Below, piece by piece: positions 8,652 through 16,648 of a stretch of 40,918 bases of DNA. The notes under the pieces are model-generated. The model did no database searches. It was not told where the DNA came from and was given only the letters and a program-made list of their open reading frames with translations. Source of the stretch: Reyranella massiliensis 521 (lineage in GTDB: Bacteria > Pseudomonadota > Alphaproteobacteria > Reyranellales > Reyranellaceae); NCBI GenBank assembly GCA_945860205.1, contig CAMARK010000041.1, positions 1 through 40,918 of the forward strand, written 5' to 3'. Every line of letters starts with the position of its first letter. Positions within the stretch are counted from its first letter, which is position 1. A program made the translations under genes and the position numbers.

Positions 8652-9377
8652 CTACCAGCTCTCCTTCCACGGCCTGAGGTCCATCTCGAAGGTCCAGGCG
8701 CTGCGCTTCTGGCGATGGAGCTGCCAGTAGGCCTCGGCGATGTCGTCGGGGTTGAGGATGGCATCAGGGCCGGCGTTGTAGCGCTCCGGGAAGTTGGCCT
8801 TGATCCATTCGGTGTCGATGGCGCCGTCGATCACGACATGGGCGACATGGATGTTCTCAGGGCCGAGCTCGCGGGCCATCGACTGCGCCAGCGCCCGCAC
8901 CGCGTGCTTGCCGCCGGCGAAGGCCGAGAAGCCGCGCCCGCCGCGCAGGCTCGCGGTCGCGCCGGTGAAGATCATCGTGCCCCTGCCCCGCGGCACCATC
9001 GCCTTGGCGGCCTCGCGCGCCGTCAGGAAGCCTGCGAAGGCCGTCATCTCCCAGACCTTGCGATAGACGCGGGCCGTGGTGTCGCGGATGTCGAAGCGGA
9101 CGTTGCCGCCGATATTGAAGACGAAGACGTCGATCTCGCCGATCTCGGTCTCGATCTGGCGGAACAGTCTCTCGACCTCGGCCTCATCACGCGCATCCGA
9201 ACCGAAGGGATGGACCTTGCCGCCCTCCTGGGTGATCTCGGCCACCAGATGCTGCAGCTTGTCGGCGCTGCGCCGCGTGACGACAGCGGTGAAACCCTCG
9301 CGCGCGAAGCGGCGGGCGATCGCGCCGCCCGTTGCATCGCCGGCGCCGATCACGACGCAGACCTTGTCTCTCGCCAT
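8652..9377 (-). CDS. Atypical short-chain dehydrogenase/reductase lacking the catalytic Tyr
   Basis: This 241-residue protein has an N-terminal Rossmann strand CVVIGAGDATGGAIARRFA, with GAGDATGG in place of the usual TGxxxGIG. The active-site helix reads FAGGK (153-157), so the Tyr of YxxxK is Phe while the Lys is kept. At the catalytic Ser position (about residue 140) the segment is TGATAS. The usual NNAG is replaced by FNIGGN. Either it catalyses without the canonical tetrad or it is a binding or partner protein. ATG 9377 follows AAGGAG. It lies 38 bases downstream of a canonical SDR gene, so the two are probably co-transcribed. Confidence 0.8.
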   Translation of the reverse strand: MARDKVCVVIGAGDATGGAIARRFAREGFTAVVTRRSADKLQHLVAEITQEGGKVHPFGSDARDEAEVERLFRQIETEIGEIDVFVFNIGGNVRFDIRDTTARVYRKVWEMTAFAGFLTAREAAKAMVPRGRGTMIFTGATASLRGGRGFSAFAGGKHAVRALAQSMARELGPENIHVAHVVIDGAIDTEWIKANFPERYNAGPDAILNPDDIAEAYWQLHRQKRSAWTFEMDLRPWKESW

Positions 9378-9415
9378 GGCGTTTCTCCTTCGCGGCTAAT
9401 GTGCCGCCGCGAAGG

Positions 9416-10336
9416 TCAGCGCTCAAGCGCCACGCGCTCGGCGAACCGGAAAAGCTCATCCTGCCAGTCCTCGCGCCGCGAGTCGCGCGAGCTCGGCGTT
9501 TCGGCCAGCGTGAAGTTGACATGCAGGCCGGTGCCGCGCGGGAAGACGCGGCCGGTCAGGATCTTCGCATAGGCCGTTGCCGAACGCGGCGCGGTGCTGG
9601 CGCCCGGCATCGGGCGGGCCAGCACCGGTAACACGGTCGACCAGGCCCAGCGCTCGAGGATCGAGCGCTCGCGCGCCAGGCCCGTCCCCGGCATCAGACC
9701 GGGATCGAAGGCGATGAAGCGCGGGCCGTCCGTCGCCGCCCGCCGCGCGAGCGCATGGACCTGAAGAATGGCGCAGAGCTTCGACGTGGCGTAGCGGTCC
9801 ATGCCCTGCTGCTTCGGCGATGCTGCCGGATCGAGCTCGCCCCTGGCGACGCGATCGGCGCCGACGAACAGCCCGCCACGAAAACCGAACAGCCGCGCCC
9901 CACGGTCGGCCGGATCGTGCGTGCCGCTCGCCGTCAGCACGACCGGCGCAGCCGGTGCGAGATGGGGCAGGAGTCGCTCGATCAACACTGCATGGCCCAG
10001 GAAATTCGCCTGGAACGTCTCCTCGTAGCCATCGGCGGTGAGGCGACGCGGGCCGGTGATCTGCAGGCCGGCATTGCCCGCGAACGACGCGAGCTTTTCG
10101 CCGGCGAGGTGCCGTTCGACCGACAGGGCGAAGGCCGACGTCGAGGCGAGCGAGGCCAGGTCGAGCGGCAGGATCTCGAGCCGATCGGGGCCAACCAGCG
10201 CCCGGAGCGCCACCGCCGCTTCCGGGCGGCGCGCGCCCACGACAAGACGGCAGGCCGGATCGGCCAGCAGGCGCGCGGCCAGCTCCAGGCCGATCCCCGA
10301 AGTCGCCCCCGTCAGAAGATGAACACTCGACGACAT
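9416..10336 (-). CDS. Short-chain dehydrogenase/reductase (classical motifs)
   Basis: This 306-residue NAD(P)-dependent oxidoreductase has TGATSGIG (9-16), GNAG (87-90), Ser137 in VVLTASGTH, and YATSK (182-186), so the full catalytic set is present. The 45-residue insertion before the Tyr and the overall length resemble the retinol-dehydrogenase, WWOX and protochlorophyllide-reductase-like group. ATG 10336 was preferred over 10351 because GGAGGTC lies just before it. It heads a probable leftward operon with the atypical SDR and the split-barrel protein. It diverges from a TetR gene across 77 bases, suggesting control by that regulator. Confidence 0.82.
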   Translation of the reverse strand: MSSSVHLLTGATSGIGLELAARLLADPACRLVVGARRPEAAVALRALVGPDRLEILPLDLASLASTSAFALSVERHLAGEKLASFAGNAGLQITGPRRLTADGYEETFQANFLGHAVLIERLLPHLAPAAPVVLTASGTHDPADRGARLFGFRGGLFVGADRVARGELDPAASPKQQGMDRYATSKLCAILQVHALARRAATDGPRFIAFDPGLMPGTGLARERSILERWAWSTVLPVLARPMPGASTAPRSATAYAKILTGRVFPRGTGLHVNFTLAETPSSRDSRREDWQDELFRFAERVALER

Positions 10337-10413
10337 CGCTTTGACCTCCACGGCATACCCAGCGAAGATGCGGACGACTGCCCGTTCTTTCCATTCGCAT
10401 TGGAGACTGCCCC

Positions 10414-11022
10414 GTGGCCGCGGCGCTCAAACCGCGCAAGCAACCGAGGCAGGACCGTTCGACCGTGACGGTCGAGGCGATCCTCGAGGCGGCGATTCGC
10501 ATTCTGCGCGACGGCGGATGGGCAGAACTGACGACAACGCGTGTCGCGGAGCTCGCCGGCGTCTCGGTCGGCTCGCTCTACCAGTATTTTCCCAACCGCG
10601 AGGCGATCGCCGTCGAGATCGTGCGGCAGCGCACGCGCGCCTTCCTCGAGGTGGTGGTCGCCGTCGATCTCGCCGGCGTGACCGATCTCGACGAGGCGGC
10701 GCATCGGGCAATGACGGCGTTTCTGGCCGAGAAGCGGCGCACGCTCGACCTCACGCTGGCGCTTCGCGATACCTTGCCCGAAGTCCAGGGGCGCCAGGCG
10801 ATCCTCGAAGAAGGGCGCCTCTACGTTCCCGCCCTGCAGACCAAGTTCGCGGCCGTCGCGGGCGCGCCACCCGACGCGGCGCGGCTCGCCATGGCGCTGG
10901 CCGCGGTCGAGGGCACTATATGGGAAGCGCTGGCCCAGGATCCCGGCGCGCTCGACAATCCCGCAACCGTGCCGACGCTGGCGCGCGTCTTCATGGCGGC
11001 GCTGGGTGACGTCAGCTCATGA
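10414..11022 (+). CDS. TetR family transcriptional regulator
   Basis: This 202-residue repressor-type protein has an N-terminal helix-turn-helix at about residues 19-62 (EAILEAAIRILRDGGWAEL, then AELAGVSVGSLYQYFPNRE), which is the TetR signature. An alpha-helical ligand-binding domain follows. It starts at GTG 10414. It diverges from the SDR operon, the usual layout for a TetR regulating its neighbour. I see no clean dyad in the 77-base intergenic region, unlike the TetR at 11996. Its last 11 bases overlap the convergent hydroxylase gene. The inducer is unknown. Confidence 0.85.
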   Translation: MAAALKPRKQPRQDRSTVTVEAILEAAIRILRDGGWAELTTTRVAELAGVSVGSLYQYFPNREAIAVEIVRQRTRAFLEVVVAVDLAGVTDLDEAAHRAMTAFLAEKRRTLDLTLALRDTLPEVQGRQAILEEGRLYVPALQTKFAAVAGAPPDAARLAMALAAVEGTIWEALAQDPGALDNPATVPTLARVFMAALGDVSS

Positions 11023-11911
11023 CGGGCTGCGCGGTCGAGACACGCTTCTTGAGCTCGGCCGTGGTGAAGCCGGCGCCGCCCGACCGCCAGCCTGGCGGCG
11101 CGAACAGGTACATCCAGGCCTCGCGCGGCGAGCGTGCCGAGACGAGATCCTTCGCCAGGCCGATCCACGGCCCGACATTGACGACGAATGGATTGCGCGA
11201 CGACACCACGGGCGACACCAGGCCGTAGTCGCACGGCAGGTCGGCCCGCTCCGCGACATAGGTCCCGAACAACCGGTCGAAGACGATCAACACGCCGCCG
11301 AAATTGGCGTCGAGATACTCCGGATTGCGCGCGTGATGGACGCGATGGCTCGACGGCGTGTTGAGCACATACTCCAGCCAGCCGAGCCTGGGGATCCAGT
11401 CGGCATGGATCCAGAACTGGTAGAGCAGGTTCAGGAACAGCGCCGTCAGCACGGTCGCCGGCGTAAAGCCCAGCAGCACCAAAGGCGTGAAGAAGAGCGA
11501 GGTGCCGGTGAACTTGCCGAACCAACCCAGGCGATAGGCGGCGGCGAGGTTGAACTGGTTGGGTGAATGATGGACGGAATGCGCCGCCCAGAACCAACGC
11601 GTGGTGTGGCTGGTGCGATGATACCAATAATAGAAGAATTCCAGCCCGACGAAGAGCAGCAGCACCGACCAGACATTGTCGAGCGACTGGGTGAACAGCC
11701 GGCGCTCCCATACCCAATCCAGCCATGGGGCCGCCAGTGCATAGGGAACAAGCGCGAGCAGGCGGCGGCCGGCCAGGTCGGCGAGCGAACAGGCCCAAGC
11801 CTTCCAGTCGTAGGCCTCTGACCGCGTGCGCGACAGCCATAGGCCTTCGATCAGCGCCGCACCCATCACGAGCGGCAGGATGACGAGATAAAGGGTGGCG
11901 AGTTCGTCCAT
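11012..11911 (-). CDS. Sterol desaturase/fatty acid hydroxylase family protein
   Basis: This 299-residue membrane di-iron oxygenase has three histidine clusters in the right order: HRTSH after FYYWY, HSVHH, and HRVHH near LNTPSSHRVHHARNPEYLD. Hydrophobic segments flank the first two clusters, consistent with an integral membrane enzyme whose histidines coordinate two irons at the cytoplasmic face. ATG 11911 follows GGAGCTC; the longer frame to 11953 would run through the operator. It would hydroxylate or desaturate a lipid. It diverges from the TetR at 11996 across a perfect dyad (11946-11960) and is likely repressed by it. Confidence 0.88.
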   Translation of the reverse strand: MDELATLYLVILPLVMGAALIEGLWLSRTRSEAYDWKAWACSLADLAGRRLLALVPYALAAPWLDWVWERRLFTQSLDNVWSVLLLFVGLEFFYYWYHRTSHTTRWFWAAHSVHHSPNQFNLAAAYRLGWFGKFTGTSLFFTPLVLLGFTPATVLTALFLNLLYQFWIHADWIPRLGWLEYVLNTPSSHRVHHARNPEYLDANFGGVLIVFDRLFGTYVAERADLPCDYGLVSPVVSSRNPFVVNVGPWIGLAKDLVSARSPREAWMYLFAPPGWRSGGAGFTTAELKKRVSTAQPVMS

Positions 11912-11945
11912 GGCGAGCTCCTTTGTCTTTGCCCGGCACAAATAT

Positions 11946-11960
11946 ATGAGCAATGCTCAT
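11946..11960. promoter_or_regulatory. Palindromic TetR-type operator
   Basis: ATGAGCAATGCTCAT is a perfect inverted repeat: 7-base arms ATGAGCA and TGCTCAT around one central A. It lies 34 bases upstream of the hydroxylase ATG (11911, leftward) and 35 bases upstream of the TetR GTG (11996, rightward), almost exactly centred between them. The form fits the short dyads bound by many TetR proteins. I infer that the adjacent TetR binds here and controls both genes. Confidence 0.75.
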
Positions 11961-11995
11961 GTTTTCGTACTCGCCTTTGCTGCCGGAGCACCGCC

Positions 11996-12655
11996 GTGGC
12001 CAAGCCTCGCCAAACCGTTGAAACGAAAAGAAGAATCCCGCGACAATCGCGCGCGGCCGAAACCGTGACGGCGATCCTCGAAGGGGCGGCTCAGATTCTC
12101 GAAGCGGGCGGACTGGCCGCCTTCACCACCAATGCCGTGGCCGAGCGGGCGGGCGTCAGCATCGGCACGCTCTATCAGTACTTCACCAACAAGGACGCGG
12201 TGCTGCTGGCCCTGGCGCGGCAGGAGATGGAAATCGCGCTAGGCGACGTCGGCCGGGCGCTGGGTGGCAGCGACGACCCCTCCCTCGAAGGCCGCGTGCG
12301 CGCCATGGTGCGCGTGATCATCAATGCCTTTCGCGGTCGCCAGCGGGCACGCAAGGCGGTGGTGCAGGCAATCCTGGCGCAAGGCATCGGCATCGAGTTG
12401 ATGGCGCCCGTCGCCGCCTTTATTGCCGCTGCCGGTGCCGAGGTCGGCAGCGGCCCGCAGGCGATCCTGCCGGCATTGAGCCGCGAGCAGCTGTTCGTGA
12501 TGTCGCGTGCGATGCTGGGCGCCATCCGCGCCGCGGTGCTGGAGGAAAAGCCCTTCCTCAGGAGCCGCGCCTTCGAGGACGAGATCGTGCGACTGGCCGT
12601 GTCCTATCTCGACGCGATCAAGGCCGATCCCGATCGGAATCGAACCACAGCTTGA
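11996..12655 (+). CDS. TetR family transcriptional regulator beside the hydroxylase
   Basis: This is a 219-residue protein. After a basic N-terminus, the HTH is at about residues 23-68, with AERAGVSIGTLYQYFTNKD as the recognition region. The remainder is a helical ligand domain. It starts at GTG 11996. Its N-terminal domain closely resembles that of the TetR at 10414 (VSxGxLYQYF in both), so they may be paralogues. It diverges from the fatty acid hydroxylase gene around the dyad at 11946-11960. Its last 38 bases overlap the convergent marR gene. A fatty or lipid-like ligand is a reasonable guess only. Confidence 0.87.
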   Translation: MAKPRQTVETKRRIPRQSRAAETVTAILEGAAQILEAGGLAAFTTNAVAERAGVSIGTLYQYFTNKDAVLLALARQEMEIALGDVGRALGGSDDPSLEGRVRAMVRVIINAFRGRQRARKAVVQAILAQGIGIELMAPVAAFIAAAGAEVGSGPQAILPALSREQLFVMSRAMLGAIRAAVLEEKPFLRSRAFEDEIVRLAVSYLDAIKADPDRNRTTA

Positions 12656-13067
12656 GCCGGTCGAGCAGCGCGAACAGCGTGCGCAGGTCTTTCTCCGACC
12701 AATCCGCAAAAGCGCGCGTCAGTCCCGGCATGAGGGCTGCGACTGCGGCACGGTGCTTGGCGAGGCCGGCCGGCGTGAGAACGAGCAGCTTGGAGCGACC
12801 GTCGCCGCCGTTGACGCCTTCGCGCAGCCAGCCCTTGGCCACCAGCTTCTGCACGTTCTTGGTGACGCCGGGCTGCGGCTGCTGCAAGGCGCGGGCGACG
12901 CCGGTCACGGTCCTGGCTTCGTCGGGTCGGCGGCTGAAATGGTTCAGCAGCACGAAATGCGGAAGCTGCAGGCCAAGCGACTTCAAGGCCCGGTTGGCCT
13001 CGGTCGAGGTCAACTGGTCGATGATGCCGATCCAGTTGACGATGCGGAAGGGAAGCGGCTCGCTCAC
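12618..13067 (-). CDS. MarR family transcriptional regulator
   Basis: This 149-residue protein has the winged-helix pattern of MarR: LQLPHFVLLNHFSRRP, then TVTGVARALQQPQPGVTKNVQKL as the recognition helix region, then the wing GGDGRSKLLVLTPAG. The start is GTG 13067, which overlaps the TGA of the upstream nitroreductase-like gene by four bases, indicating translational coupling. The longer frame to 13817 is shadow sequence. It is likely to bind the tandem dyads at 14223-14260 and repress its own operon. The inducer is unknown. Confidence 0.85.
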   Translation of the reverse strand: MSEPLPFRIVNWIGIIDQLTSTEANRALKSLGLQLPHFVLLNHFSRRPDEARTVTGVARALQQPQPGVTKNVQKLVAKGWLREGVNGGDGRSKLLVLTPAGLAKHRAAVAALMPGLTRAFADWSEKDLRTLFALLDRLKLWFDSDRDRP

Positions 13068-14209
13068 ACGGTCACGAAACTCGGAAGCGCCCGTCGGGGC
13101 GACGGGCCGGGATCGCCAGCATAGCCCAGACGGAAGAACATCTGCAGCATGGCGCCCGCCGGCGTGCCGGTCTGCCTGTGCATGGCCGCGCGCAATTCGG
13201 CCATCTCGGGATATTCCTGCAAGGTCTGGCTGTGCGGCTGCAGCGCCACGCCCAATGCCCTCGCCGCGAGCTGCAAGCGCACGAAGGCACGGCCGGTGGC
13301 GATCTGCGTCTCCCGCGTGTTGTCGGCGCTGGCAATCCAGCCGAAGGCGCGGGCGCTGGCATAGCCCGCCATCGCATAGTCGCGGCCGCCGTTCCAGGCG
13401 AGCGTGCCGGGTGTCATCGCCTTCTCCGGCGTCATCTGGCCGGCCTGGCGCAGCGCCCAGATCATCGGCCCCTTCAGCGAAATACCGTCGCGATGGGCGG
13501 CGATCTCGGCGGCGCCGATGCGCGCCACGTCGATGCTCTCCTTGTGGGTGCGATGGGTATTCATTTCCATTTCCGAGCCGGCGACGGCCAGCGCGCGCAG
13601 GCGCTCGACGCTCTCCGCATCGTCCGCGATGGCCAGCGGCAACGTCGGGAGAGCGTGGCCGGCCAGAAATGCCGTCTTGTGCGCGGGATCGAGCGGACGC
13701 GCTTCGAACTTGCCTTTCACCGTGCGCCGCCGCGGCACTTCGGCAAACAGGGGATCGACCGCAAGCCCCGGCTGGCGGGTGAAGACGACACGCGCCACCG
13801 GCTTGTCGAGGCGCCATTCGCCCTCGGGAAAGAGCGTGACCTCGGCGCGATAGCCGTCAGCCGCCGCCGCCATCGCGAGGATTTCCAGGAAGCAGCCATG
13901 GCCGATCAGGATCTGGCGCGAGAACGAATCGGTCTGGGGCAGAAGCCGCGCGGCGTCGACATGGAGGACGATCGTGTCGGGCTGGGAGAGATCGACCGCC
14001 CAGGACTGGAGATTGTGCGGATTGGGCGCCAGCAGCGCCCAGGCGAGCGCCCGGCGTCGCGGATCGGCCTCGTCCGGCCCGGGTCCGCGCCAGCCCTCGA
14101 CGGCGGCGGCCGGCATGGCATCGAGCCGCGGGACCGCAATGGCGGCCCCGGCCGCCACCACGATGCCGCCGCCCAGGATCCGGAGAAAAGTCTTGCGCGA
14201 CACAGCCAT
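13064..14209 (-). CDS. Nitroreductase family protein with Tat-like leader (Acg-type)
   Basis: This 381-residue protein begins with SRKTFLRILGGG and a hydrophobic stretch ending in an alanine-rich region, resembling a Tat-like signal with RK instead of RR, so it may be exported or membrane anchored. The body carries RALAWALLAPNPHNLQSW, typical of Acg-like nitroreductase-fold proteins that bind FMN, and a second half with a GYASARAFGWIASAD segment. ATG 14209 follows GGAGGG; the 14227 start is less likely. It is the first gene of an operon with marR, behind two operator-like dyads. The electron acceptor or substrate is unknown. Confidence 0.75.
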   Translation of the reverse strand: MAVSRKTFLRILGGGIVVAAGAAIAVPRLDAMPAAAVEGWRGPGPDEADPRRRALAWALLAPNPHNLQSWAVDLSQPDTIVLHVDAARLLPQTDSFSRQILIGHGCFLEILAMAAAADGYRAEVTLFPEGEWRLDKPVARVVFTRQPGLAVDPLFAEVPRRRTVKGKFEARPLDPAHKTAFLAGHALPTLPLAIADDAESVERLRALAVAGSEMEMNTHRTHKESIDVARIGAAEIAAHRDGISLKGPMIWALRQAGQMTPEKAMTPGTLAWNGGRDYAMAGYASARAFGWIASADNTRETQIATGRAFVRLQLAARALGVALQPHSQTLQEYPEMAELRAAMHRQTGTPAGAMLQMFFRLGYAGDPGPSPRRALPSFVTV

Positions 14210-14222
14210 CGAACCCTCCATA

Positions 14223-14260
14223 AACATTCTATGGAATGTTCTTACATTCTTTGGAATATA
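14223..14260. promoter_or_regulatory. Tandem dyad operators for the nitroreductase-marR operon
   Basis: AACATTCTATGGAATGTT (14223-14240) is a perfect 7-base-arm dyad. A second copy at 14243-14260 has ACATTC and GAATAT arms with one mismatch. Spacing between copies is 20 bases, about two helical turns. A weaker related copy lies at 14275-14292 (14 of 18 bases match the first). They lie just upstream of the nitroreductase ATG at 14209, as expected for autoregulation by the co-transcribed MarR. Binding is inferred. Confidence 0.7.
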
Positions 14261-14294
14261 CCAGGCAAGCGAAAAATATCCTCAGGAATGTTGC

Positions 14295-14954
14295 CTAGAT
14301 GACGTAGGGAAGCGGCACCGACAACAGCACGCCGAACTCGGCGCCGAGGTCGCAGCTCACGCGGGCATGAACCTTGCCCTGCTTGTCGAAGAAGCGGCCG
14401 GCCGGTGTCACCGGGAAGACGCCCTCGTGCCAGACACCGGGATGGATGTAGATGCCGAAGCTGCCGTCGGACCAGAAGGCCACGAACGATTCGGGCTCGA
14501 GATCGTCGCCGGGCTTGGCCACCGGCACGACGAACGGCTGGCCGTCGAGCGGCCAGAAGAGCTGGCCACCGTCGGGGTGATAGTTGCAATGCCACAGCAG
14601 CACGCGGTCCTGAGCCAGCGCCACGCCGGGCAGCGCCTTTTCGGGCAGGTCGCGGAAGCCGATGACATAGTGCCCGCCCACCGCCTCGTTGCGGCCGATC
14701 AGCTTGTTGCCGCGCCATTCGCAGGCGAAGACGCCCTCGGTCGTGCCGCCCTCGATGCCGGTGCCGGCGTCGAGCCGGCGCGAGCCGGTGAGCGGCCACG
14801 GCACGATCTCGATCTTGTGCTTCTTGGGATCGCGCACGATCTCGCCATAGCCCTTGATCGTGTCGCGATTGGCGCGAATCAGCGGCACGTCGAGGAGTTT
14901 CAGCCCCGCCGGAATGGTGGGATTGAGATAGTCGAAGACAACGCCGTCGCTCAT
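14295..14954 (-). CDS. Ureidoglycolate lyase-like (AllA-type cupin) protein
   Basis: This 219-residue protein has the cupin-like core of the ureidoglycolate lyase/hydrolase family: LWHCNYHPDGGQLFWP, PFVVPVAKPGDD and GIYIHPGVWHEGVFPV, with His residues that would sit near the metal or substrate pocket. In the classical pathway the enzyme acts on ureidoglycolate from allantoin breakdown. No other purine-degradation gene is present, so the true substrate may differ. ATG 14954 lies eight bases after the LysRS stop with only a weak AGAAG before it. The frame from 15650 is a shadow. The stop is close to the third operator-like copy at 14275. Confidence 0.75.
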   Translation of the reverse strand: MSDGVVFDYLNPTIPAGLKLLDVPLIRANRDTIKGYGEIVRDPKKHKIEIVPWPLTGSRRLDAGTGIEGGTTEGVFACEWRGNKLIGRNEAVGGHYVIGFRDLPEKALPGVALAQDRVLLWHCNYHPDGGQLFWPLDGQPFVVPVAKPGDDLEPESFVAFWSDGSFGIYIHPGVWHEGVFPVTPAGRFFDKQGKVHARVSCDLGAEFGVLLSVPLPYVI

Positions 14955-14962
14955 GTCACTTC

Positions 14963-16579
14963 TCAGGCGGCCTTGCCGAGATCCTCGCCGGCCAGCGCGC
15001 GCTCGATCAGCGACACGACATTGTCGCGACCGTAGAGCTTGATGAAGGCACCCATGCGCGGACCCTGCTCGCTGCCCAGCAGCACCTCGTAAAGCGCCTT
15101 GAACCACTGGCGCAGCTCTTCCTTTGCGAAGTGGCGCTTGCCGGTCTCGAAGACCTCGTTCTGGATGAACTCCGCGCTCTCGCTCTCGGGAATCTTGCGC
15201 AGCGTGTCGGCGAGGTCCTGAAGGGCCGCGCGTTCCTTGCCGGCCGGCAGCCGGAACTTCTTCGAGGACTTCACGAAATCCTGGTAGTAGGCGACCGCGC
15301 CCTGCAGCAGGCGGTCGAGATAGGGCGCGTTCTCGGGCGTGGCGTCCGGCAGGTAGCGACGCAGGTATTGCCAGAGCACGTCCTTGTCGTCGGTGTGGGC
15401 GACGCTCGCGAGATTCATCAGCATGCCGAAGGTGACGCCGGCCGCCTTGTTGGCGGGCGCATCGCCGTTGTGGATGTGCCACGCCGGGTTCTCCAGCGCC
15501 TTTGCCGGCTCCTCGTTCGGCAGCTTCTCGACCGCCGACAGATAGTCGTCGATGGCGCGCGGGATGACGTCGAAGTAAAGCCGCTTCGCCCGCCTGGGCT
15601 GCTGCTGCATATAGAGGGCAAGCGACTCGGGCGGGGCGTAGCGCAGCCAATCCTCGACCGAGAGACCGTTACCTTTGGACTTGGAGATCTTCTTGCCCTC
15701 CTCGTCGAGGAAGAGCTCGTAGTTGAAACCTTCCGGCGGCTTGCCGCCCAGGATCTTCACGATCTTGGCCGAGAGCTCGGCCGAGGGGATGAGATCCTTG
15801 CCGTACATCTCGTAGTCAACGTCGAGCGCGAACCAGCGCCCGGCCCAGTCGGCCTTCCACTGCAGCTTGACGTTGCCGCCGGTGACCGGCGTCTCGGTGA
15901 GTGTGCCGTCTTCGTCGCGATAGACGATGGTGCCGGCGTCACGGTCGAGCTTGACCAGCGGCACCTGCAGCACGCGGCCGGTCTTGGGTGAGATCGGCAG
16001 GAAGATCGAGTAGGTCGCGCGCCGCTCCTCGCCGAGGGTCGGCAGCATCACCGCCTGCACCTCGTCGTAGTGCTGCAGCATGGCAAGCAGCATCTTGTCG
16101 AAGCGGCCGGACTTGTACCAATCGGTCGCAGACTGGAACTCGTATTCGAAGCCAAAGGAATCGAGGAAGGCGCGGAGCCGCGCGTTATTGGCGGCGCCAA
16201 AGCTCGGATGCTCGTTGCTGAAGGGATCGGGCACCGATGTCAGCGGCTTGCCGAGATGCGACGCCAGCATCTCCTTGTTCGGCACGTTGTCCGGCACCTT
16301 GCGCAGGCCATCCATGTCGTCGGAGAAGCAGAACAGCCGCGCCGGCACATCGCTCAGGCGACGAAATGCCTGGCGCACCATCGTCGTGCGCACGACTTCG
16401 CCGAACGTCCCGATGTGCGGCAGTCCCGACGGGCCGTAGCCGGTCTCGAGCAGCACATAGCCCTTGGCCGGCAGTTTGCCGCCCCCCTTTGAATCCGACA
16501 GGCGGGCGACAAGCTTGCGGGCTTCTTCAAAAGGCCACGCGCGCGCGGCTTCGGCGAGGGAACGATCAATCTGGGACAT
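14963..16579 (-). CDS. lysS: Lysyl-tRNA synthetase, class I
   Basis: This 538-residue enzyme charges tRNA-Lys. It is the class I (archaeal-type) LysRS, not the common class II. HIGT within GLPHIGTFGEV (residues 55-58) is the HIGH motif, and KISKS (297-301) is the KMSKS loop. The alpha-helix-rich C-terminal anticodon-binding part is present, and the length matches the family. Class I LysRS occurs in some Alphaproteobacteria, spirochaetes and archaea. ATG 16579 has no strong ribosome site. It is followed at eight bases by the AllA-like gene and diverges from an MFS gene across 69 bases. Confidence 0.95.
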   Translation of the reverse strand: MSQIDRSLAEAARAWPFEEARKLVARLSDSKGGGKLPAKGYVLLETGYGPSGLPHIGTFGEVVRTTMVRQAFRRLSDVPARLFCFSDDMDGLRKVPDNVPNKEMLASHLGKPLTSVPDPFSNEHPSFGAANNARLRAFLDSFGFEYEFQSATDWYKSGRFDKMLLAMLQHYDEVQAVMLPTLGEERRATYSIFLPISPKTGRVLQVPLVKLDRDAGTIVYRDEDGTLTETPVTGGNVKLQWKADWAGRWFALDVDYEMYGKDLIPSAELSAKIVKILGGKPPEGFNYELFLDEEGKKISKSKGNGLSVEDWLRYAPPESLALYMQQQPRRAKRLYFDVIPRAIDDYLSAVEKLPNEEPAKALENPAWHIHNGDAPANKAAGVTFGMLMNLASVAHTDDKDVLWQYLRRYLPDATPENAPYLDRLLQGAVAYYQDFVKSSKKFRLPAGKERAALQDLADTLRKIPESESAEFIQNEVFETGKRHFAKEELRQWFKALYEVLLGSEQGPRMGAFIKLYGRDNVVSLIERALAGEDLGKAA

Positions 16580-16648
16580 GAAGCAACCAAACTAGGTGCG
16601 GCGGCCATTTGCGTCAATTGCAGGCAGAGCCCAAAGTGCCGCGCCTGC

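Noticed and set aside
12652..13782. 376-codon rightward frame over marR and nitroreductase
   Set aside because: Arginine-rich shadow with no domain pattern.
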